DNA from: Candidatus Segatella papionis
GTDB taxonomy: Bacteria > Bacteroidota > Bacteroidia > Bacteroidales > Bacteroidaceae
Length of the DNA stretch: 8,078 nt
Assembly (NCBI GenBank): GCA_002297965.1
Contig: DBLF01000098.1
Span: 1 to 8,078 of the forward strand
Direction of reading: 5' to 3'
The notes under the pieces were generated by a model. It was given only the letters and a program-made list of their open reading frames with translations. It ran no database searches and was not told where the DNA came from. How positions within the stretch are numbered: position 1 is the first letter of the stretch; each line of letters opens with the position of its first letter. A program made the translations under genes and the position numbers. Positions 1 to 4,368 of this stretch are shown here, in pieces.

Positions 1-2048
1 GCCCACTGACTCATATACAACCAACGACGAGTAGAATCAAATGGGTCGCCTATGTTGTCATCACCAATCTCACCATAGGAAGCACGGAACTTCAACATAT
101 CAATGATGTGCTTGTCACGAAGAGACTTCATGAAGTTTTCCTCAGTGATGGTCCATCCGATAGCACCAGAATTGAAGAAGGCAAAACGATTGTCCTTGCT
201 GAACTTCTCAGATCCGTTGTAAGCACCATTATACTCGATGTTGTAACGACCAGCATAGCTATAGGTAGCACGGAACGCCCAGTCCTCACGATAAGTAGGC
301 ATCACGCTACCACGTGCATTTTCTTGGCGTGAGAACAAGCCCATGGCTGATACATCATGCTGTCCAAACTTGCGAGCCCAGTTGAGCTGCAACTGATAAT
401 AGAGGTTACGAACAGTCTGGCTGTTATCTACAGAACCACCTTCCGTTGACCAGTTCACACCTTGCTGCCAATCAAACTTATTCTGTCCCTCAAGCTCTTT
501 ACCATAAGTAATCTGACCTGTTTCAGGATCGATATACTTAGTCTGGGCTGTATTATTCAAGTCATTGATACCACGTCCAGTCTCAACAAACACATTATCC
601 CAAGAGATAGTACCACGGAAGTTCAAGCCTTTGGTTATGAAATCCAATTTCTGCTCAAGAGTAAAGTCAGTATTGATACGAGTGGTTGTAGCCTGCGCTG
701 TACCACCGATAGCAAGATTCTGTGCAGAGTTACTTACATTGGAAGCAGATGGATAGAATCCCCATGTGCCATCAGAATATTGTGGCAAGAACACATCTGG
801 GGCGATATTATAAGCACCAGCCCACTGCTGACCAATCTGCCACTCACTATTGCTCATGTTACTCCAAGGAGCTTTTCTTACACCATTGCTACCAGCTACG
901 TTCACTTTCAAAGTAGTAGTGCTTGTGATAGAGAAGTCCAAGTTACTACGAACATTGATACGATTGTATCCATAACCAGAGTTATAGTTACGTCCGTTGT
1001 CATACTCACGGAAGAGGTCACCCTCATGCACGAAATCAGCAGAAGCAAAGTACTTAACGAACTTTGTACCACCACTCACGTTCACGTTGGCATTATAGGA
1101 CATTGCAGACTTCTTGAAAAGTGCATCCTGCCAATCGACATTAGCATAACGCTCACGCTGCTCATCTGTTGTCTGGTTGCGATAGTTGTCTATAAAAGAC
1201 TGAGGACGAAGATATGAAACTCCTTCTGGATAAACACCCAGCTCACGCTCTACCACTTGGTTGCGAAGCATCAACGCATCGTAAGAGTCGTACTTGTTAG
1301 GCAACTTAGAAGGAGCTTTCAACGTGGCATTGAAACCAACGTCAATCTTAGCCTTGCCTTCCTGACCACGCTTGGTAGTAATCAAGATAACGCCATTGGC
1401 ACCCTTCACACCATACACGGCAGTAGCAGAAGCATCCTTCAATACTGAGATACTCTCCACAGAAGATATGTCCACACTACTCATAGGACGCTCAATACCA
1501 TCAACGAGAACGAGAGGGTCGGAATTGTTCCATGAACTAGAACCACGGATGATAATCTGAGGTTCCTCCTCACCAGGCATACCATTGCCCTGGATAGTTA
1601 CAACACCTGGGAGGTTACCCGTCAAGGCTGCACCAATGTCGCTGACACCAGCCGCACGCTCCAAGACCTCACCAGTAGTCTGGGTGATGGAACCCACGAC
1701 AGAGGCTTTCTTCTGCTGACCATAACCTACGACTACAACCTCGCCGATGGCGTTATCGTCTTCGAGGGATAGTTTGAATTCTCTCTTCTTGCCCACCTTC
1801 ACTTCCTTGGTCTTCATACCTACATAGGTAAAGACGAGGGTTGAGTTCTCAGAAGGAACGCTGATAACGAAGTTACCATCAAAGTCGGTGACAGCACCAA
1901 CGCTGGCATTTCCTTTCACTTTCACAGTTGCACCAATCAGCGGTTCACCTGTGCCGTCAACAAGATTACCCTTGACGTGGATGTTCTGGGCTTGCGCATT
2001 CAAGCCGCAGAAAGCACTCATCAAGCATAAGGCTGCTGTCCGTTTCAT
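1..2048 (-). CDS. SusC/RagA-family TonB-linked outer membrane transporter (partial, C-terminus beyond left edge)
   Basis: Outer-membrane beta-barrel that imports oligosaccharides with a SusD-type lipoprotein, powered by TonB. The frame is open from 2048 to the left edge (682 residues); SusC proteins are usually about 1000 residues, so about the last third of the barrel is missing. Visible in order: signal peptide (residues 1-20, MKRTAALCLMSAFCGLNAQA); carboxypeptidase-regulatory-like domain (about 23-97, with LVDGTGEPLIGATVKVKG and TDFDGNF); a TonB-box-like stretch EVVVVGYGQQKK (103-114); the plug domain (about 115-228) ending in the SusC/RagA signature YGVKGANGVILITTKRG; then barrel strands rich in Tyr, Asn and Trp. 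I chose ATG 2048 because it gives a basic signal-peptide start (MKR) after an A-rich leader; an in-frame ATG at 2069 would add MIEQVLT. No SusD is in the window; it should follow to the left. The glycan carried cannot be read from the sequence. Family assignment is very secure. Confidence 0.96.
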   Translation of the reverse strand, partial: MKRTAALCLMSAFCGLNAQAQNIHVKGNLVDGTGEPLIGATVKVKGNASVGAVTDFDGNFVISVPSENSTLVFTYVGMKTKEVKVGKKREFKLSLEDDNAIGEVVVVGYGQQKKASVVGSITQTTGEVLERAAGVSDIGAALTGNLPGVVTIQGNGMPGEEEPQIIIRGSSSWNNSDPLVLVDGIERPMSSVDISSVESISVLKDASATAVYGVKGANGVILITTKRGQEGKAKIDVGFNATLKAPSKLPNKYDSYDALMLRNQVVERELGVYPEGVSYLRPQSFIDNYRNQTTDEQRERYANVDWQDALFKKSAMSYNANVNVSGGTKFVKYFASADFVHEGDLFREYDNGRNYNSGYGYNRINVRSNLDFSITSTTTLKVNVAGSNGVRKAPWSNMSNSEWQIGQQWAGAYNIAPDVFLPQYSDGTWGFYPSASNVSNSAQNLAIGGTAQATTTRINTDFTLEQKLDFITKGLNFRGTISWDNVFVETGRGINDLNNTAQTKYIDPETGQITYGKELEGQNKFDWQQGVNWSTEGGSVDNSQTVRNLYYQLQLNWARKFGQHDVSAMGLFSRQENARGSVMPTYREDWAFRATYSYAGRYNIEYNGAYNGSEKFSKDNRFAFFNSGAIGWTITEENFMKSLRDKHIIDMLKFRASYGEIGDDNIGDPFDSTRRWLYMSQW

Positions 2049-2141
2049 TGTTAACACTTGTTCAATCATGTTCTATTCATTTATGATTTATGCTTTTATT
2101 TAGGAGTTCACCTTTGTTGTTTATTCAACTCGTTGTTCTCT

Positions 2142-2192
2142 TTGTTAATTGTTTATATTTAAACTTGTTAATTGTTCATTCTTCTTGTTAAT
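2142..2192 (-). repeat. Repeated TTGTTAATTGTT in the susC leader
   Basis: The 12-mer TTGTTAATTGTT (plus-strand reading) occurs exactly at 2142-2153 and 2165-2176, with a partial third copy TTGTTAAT at 2185-2192. In the transcript sense these read AACAATTAACAA. All three copies lie between the -7 box and the start codon, so they belong to the 5' untranslated region rather than to an upstream operator. They may keep the leader unstructured or bind a regulator; AT-rich chance similarity is also possible. Confidence 0.5.
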
Positions 2193-2207
2193 GGTCTTAA
2201 ACGGCTG

Positions 2208-2215
2208 CAAAGGTA
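2208..2215 (-). promoter_or_regulatory. Bacteroidota -7 promoter box upstream of susC-like gene
   Basis: On the minus strand this reads TACCTTTG, an exact match to the Bacteroidota sigma-ABfr -7 consensus TAnnTTTG. It is followed by GCA, common at such sites. It lies 46 bp past the GH5 stop and about 160 bp before ATG 2048, so the transporter could be transcribed separately from, or in addition to, read-through from the GH5 gene. I see no good TTTG at the expected -33 spacing, which would fit an activator-dependent promoter. The transcript would start near 2201 and carry a leader of about 150 nt. Confidence 0.6.
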
Positions 2216-2261
2216 CAGATTTTATATCGCATACGCTTTGCATCGTGTAACAAGTTCTTTG

Positions 2262-3767
2262 TTATTTGTAACAAACCTTGCGAGAACGAACTTTTCCGTC
2301 TGTTAACACTTGTTTTACGATATAAAAGCCTTTTAAGGGTTGAAACAACTGCTGACCTTGCATATTATAATAATAGGTGTGGCTTACCTTTGCTCCATTG
2401 CCGAAGGCATCATTTCCATTGCCAACCCCATCATTTCCTTTGCCGACCCCATCGCTCCAGACGGATTCGATGCCCGTAGGATTTTGCTGCAAGTACCATT
2501 CCTTGTACCATTTCATGCAAGCGTCTCCACAGCATTCCTCAAAAAGTCCGTGCGCCTTGGCGTTTTGAAAACCAGGCTGCACCTTGCCGCTCTTCAGGTA
2601 TTCGTCGATGTCGTAATATTCCTGAGGATGGGTGAGCGTCATGCCGATGTTGCCGAAATGGTCGTGTACGGCTTTCCAAGCTAAGCCCCACTTGGAGGTG
2701 GAAGCTGTCGCCCAACTGCCTAGGTTGGGTTGCGTCCACTGCCCCCACTCGTTGTAATGGCCTTCGCTCGCCTTGTCGGGGTCTTCCGGACTCCAGTCTA
2801 TCTCCGTCACCATGATTGGTTTGCTGGTTACCATAGGAACCTGTGCCTGAAACTGCTTGATGAAGGCATCGTGGTCGCAACTCTTGTCACTAGCTCCATA
2901 CCAACCGGAATACACGTGGACAGCATAAGAGAAATTGTTCTCGCTATCAGTGATGGGATGCTTGGCGTAATTCTGGTACTGGCTCTGATAACCTGCACCT
3001 GGCACCCAGACGATACCCTTGAAACCTGCCTGGCGAATGGCATCTACCACGGGTTGGAAGAAATCGTGCAACGCCGTCTCTGAGTCGCTGCCATCCGAGA
3101 GATGAACTCTTACGGGTTCGTTGGCTAACTCGATGGAAATCAAACCTGCGTTCTGCTGGATGTATTCGTCGGCAGCAAATGCCTTCCATACAGCCTTGAG
3201 ATAACGCTGATACTTATCACCTACGCTGATATCGCCAGGACAAACCCCTGGGGGACGGACGATGACGTAAAGCCCATGGGCAATGGCATCCTTGACAAGG
3301 GGGATGTAGAGTTCCTGAAGATAAGTGCGATAGCGAGCCATGTTGAAGGCTGTGATGCAGGCCTCGCCCATGTTCTTCTCCTCATCCGTGAGCTGCACGT
3401 TGGGGTCGTTGGTCCAGCAAGGGTCCATGTGCAGACGGAACACCGTGCAGTAAGCTCCCTGCTCCTTGTCGGTAATCGCCGAGAACAGCTTGGAAAAATA
3501 CGCCAAGCAAGGTTGGATGTCTTCCTCGCTATAGTTGGGTTTCCACTGCTGCCACCTCCAACCGTTGAAGTATCGGTTGGGCGTGTCCATCACACCATGC
3601 AAGACAACCGTCTTGCCATTGGCATCCACAAGGTTCTTGCCCTCAACATGCAAGGCAGGAAGGGCTTCCCCCTCCGCTTGCAAAGTGGACTTTTCTTCGC
3701 CCGATGCCTTCCCCACCAAAGCCACCAACGCAAGGGTCAGGGATAACCAGAATTTCATTCTATTCAT
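2262..3767 (-). CDS. Secreted glycoside hydrolase, GH5-like (cellulase superfamily), with Prevotella-type C-terminal domain
   Basis: Probable retaining endo-acting enzyme on a beta-linked plant glycan (cellulose, beta-glucan, mannan or similar; substrate not determinable). The 501 residues begin with a Sec signal peptide (about 1-23, ending GKASG) without a lipobox cysteine, so it is not a lipoprotein. The catalytic (beta/alpha)8 barrel spans about 40-430: VLHGVMDTP near 56-63, FRLH with R111, the acid/base motif IELANEP with N216-E217, HVY with H284 and Y286, the nucleophile motif IMVTEIDW with E322, and tryptophans near 360-364. These are the expected GH5 landmarks in the expected order. 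Next come three glycine-rich 7-residue repeats (439-459) and a short terminal domain (about 463-501: YYYNMQGQQL, KGFYIVK, DGKVRSRKV). There are ten cysteines, including the cluster ECCGDAC (411-417). Start 3767 (MNRMKF) is preferred; M4 at 3758 is an alternative. Stop TAA at 2262-2264. It lies upstream of the susC-like gene on the same strand and probably in the same PUL. GH5 subfamily unknown. Confidence 0.9.
   Translation of the reverse strand: MNRMKFWLSLTLALVALVGKASGEEKSTLQAEGEALPALHVEGKNLVDANGKTVVLHGVMDTPNRYFNGWRWQQWKPNYSEEDIQPCLAYFSKLFSAITDKEQGAYCTVFRLHMDPCWTNDPNVQLTDEEKNMGEACITAFNMARYRTYLQELYIPLVKDAIAHGLYVIVRPPGVCPGDISVGDKYQRYLKAVWKAFAADEYIQQNAGLISIELANEPVRVHLSDGSDSETALHDFFQPVVDAIRQAGFKGIVWVPGAGYQSQYQNYAKHPITDSENNFSYAVHVYSGWYGASDKSCDHDAFIKQFQAQVPMVTSKPIMVTEIDWSPEDPDKASEGHYNEWGQWTQPNLGSWATASTSKWGLAWKAVHDHFGNIGMTLTHPQEYYDIDEYLKSGKVQPGFQNAKAHGLFEECCGDACMKWYKEWYLQQNPTGIESVWSDGVGKGNDGVGNGNDAFGNGAKVSHTYYYNMQGQQLFQPLKGFYIVKQVLTDGKVRSRKVCYK
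2391..2453 (-). repeat. Three tandem 21-bp repeats encoding a Gly-rich linker in the GH5 protein
   Basis: Three in-frame 21-bp units encode DGVGKGN, DGVGNGN and DAFGNGA (residues 439-459), joining the catalytic barrel to the C-terminal domain. The first two units are almost identical at DNA level; the third has diverged at its second and third codons. Because the unit is a multiple of three, copy-number change by slippage would alter linker length without breaking the frame. Confidence 0.85.
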
Positions 3768-3880
3768 GTTTATATTATTATTTAGATTTTATCACTATTT
3801 TCTACTGCCAATTTATATTCAGCCTCATTGCATCCTTTCCATACAATCTTTCACCTCGTGCAAAAAACCTAAAACCTAAC

Positions 3881-3903
3881 AAAAAACACGCATACACGCG
3901 TGC
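3881..3903 (-). terminator. Terminator-like hairpin with U6 tract inside the GH5 leader
   Basis: In the minus-strand transcript CACGC (3902-3898) pairs with GCGUG (3891-3887) around a 6-nt loop, with an extra G-U pair at the base, followed at once by six U (3886-3881). This is the form of an intrinsic terminator, though the stem is short at 5-6 bp. It sits about 114 nt before the GH5 start codon and about 225 nt after the predicted transcription start, so it would end a short transcript rather than a gene. It could act as an attenuator or as the 3' end of a small RNA. Confidence 0.5.
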
Positions 3904-3916
3904 AATTTAAAGAATA

Positions 3917-3950
3917 TAGGAATGACACGTATCGCTACGCACCATCCCTA
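3917..3950 (-). promoter_or_regulatory. 15-bp RNA hairpin with GCGA (GNRA) tetraloop in the GH5 leader
   Basis: Read on the minus strand, bases 3950-3936 pair without a bulge with 3931-3917, closed by the loop GCGA, a GNRA tetraloop. Eleven pairs are Watson-Crick and four are G-U. On the plus strand the four G-U positions become A-C mismatches, so the full structure exists only in the GH5-sense RNA. That strand bias supports a transcribed, structured element rather than a DNA palindrome. It lies 13 nt upstream of the terminator-like hairpin. I do not recognise it as a known riboswitch class. Confidence 0.6.
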
Positions 3951-4132
3951 GAAAAACTATTAAAACCTAAATTAAACTAACTAAAACATTCTTAAAACCT
4001 CTGTTTAGAATAAACCAAATCAATATTTGCAACAAACTAAACCTATGTTTTACAATAAACCTAACCTATGATCTACATAAACTTAAAGTATCCAAAGCAA
4101 GGAGGTTCACCCTCTAGCTCTGAATGACGGTG

Positions 4133-4140
4133 CAAAGATA
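4133..4140 (-). promoter_or_regulatory. Bacteroidota -7 promoter box for the GH5-like gene
   Basis: The minus strand reads TATCTTTG, an exact TAnnTTTG match, followed by CACC. It is 366 bp upstream of ATG 3767. No convincing -33 TTTG occurs at normal spacing (the TTTTG ending at 4152 is too close), which fits a promoter needing an activator. The direct repeats at 4172-4220 lie immediately upstream in the position expected for such an activator. Confidence 0.6.
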
Positions 4141-4171
4141 CAAACTATTATCAAAAGTCTCTTTATCATGC

Positions 4172-4220
4172 GTAACCAAAACTTTGCGCCTCGATTTTTT
4201 GTGTATCAAAAACTTTGCGC
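4172..4220. promoter_or_regulatory. Paired 18-bp direct repeats, candidate HTCS operator
   Basis: Sites 4172-4189 and 4203-4220 both match GTAWCMAAAACTTTGCGC (16 of 18 positions identical; the last 12 are identical). Their start-to-start distance is 31 bp, close to three DNA turns, so both would face the same side of the helix. The nearer repeat begins 32 bp beyond the GH5 -7 box, placing the pair at about -45 to -93 from the predicted start. This is where AraC-family domains of HTCS regulators are expected to bind. The HTCS promoter begins 101 bp away on the other side, so autoregulation is also possible. Binding is inferred from position and repetition only. Confidence 0.55.
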
Positions 4221-4320
4221 AATGTTACAAACCATAGATTTTCTTATAAAAATTGCCTATTTCTGATACTTTTTCCCGAAAAAACAATGCTTTTATGACG
4301 AATAATCCAACAAAAATGAT

Positions 4321-4328
4321 TACTTTTG
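4321..4328 (+). promoter_or_regulatory. Bacteroidota -7 promoter box for the HTCS gene
   Basis: TACTTTTG matches TAnnTTTG exactly and is followed by CACC. It lies 40 bp upstream of ATG 4369, giving a leader of about 35 nt. No strong -33 element is visible; TTTTATG at 4291-4297 is the closest T-rich stretch. Confidence 0.65.
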
Positions 4329-4368
4329 CACCCATAATGATAAACCTATTTAAAATACATAATAAACG

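Larger units (their letters stand above)
3768..4127 (-). promoter_or_regulatory. Long 5' leader of the GH5-like gene
   Basis: The only TAnnTTTG box I found upstream of the GH5 start on its strand is at 4133-4140, implying an untranslated leader of roughly 360 nt, far longer than the roughly 35 nt of the divergent gene. In the transcript sense the leader is U-rich and holds five exact UAGGUUU copies (plus-strand AAACCTA at 3865, 3872, 3963, 4039 and 4057), a strong hairpin at 3917-3950, a 12-codon open frame at 3907-3945, and a terminator-like hairpin at 3881-3903. No larger gene with credible coding character is present. A closer promoter with a poor consensus match cannot be excluded. Confidence 0.5.

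Noticed and set aside
462..1217. 251-residue plus-strand open frame opposite the susC-like gene
   Set aside because: The minus strand encodes a continuous TonB-dependent barrel; the plus product is a Thr/Ser/Ile-rich antisense translation with no motif.
2221..2261. Possible terminator between the GH5 stop and the susC promoter
   Set aside because: No GC-rich stem followed by a T tract was found on the minus strand; the region holds only short direct repeats (ATGC) and AT-rich sequence, so read-through into susC remains possible.
3276..3746. 156-residue plus-strand open frame opposite the GH5 gene
   Set aside because: It overlaps the signal peptide and barrel of a well-supported enzyme on the other strand and has no promoter or domain of its own.
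4101..4114. GAGG-GTGAA-CCTC hairpin near the 5' end of the GH5 leader
   Set aside because: Only four base pairs, with no U tract or partner element; too weak to call as a structure.
4099..4237. AAGGAGGT (4099-4106) followed by a 37-codon plus-strand frame starting at ATG 4124
   Set aside because: The spacing of 17 nt is too long for a ribosome binding site, Bacteroidota rarely rely on such sites, and the frame runs across the GH5 promoter and the direct repeats. The product has no recognisable character.
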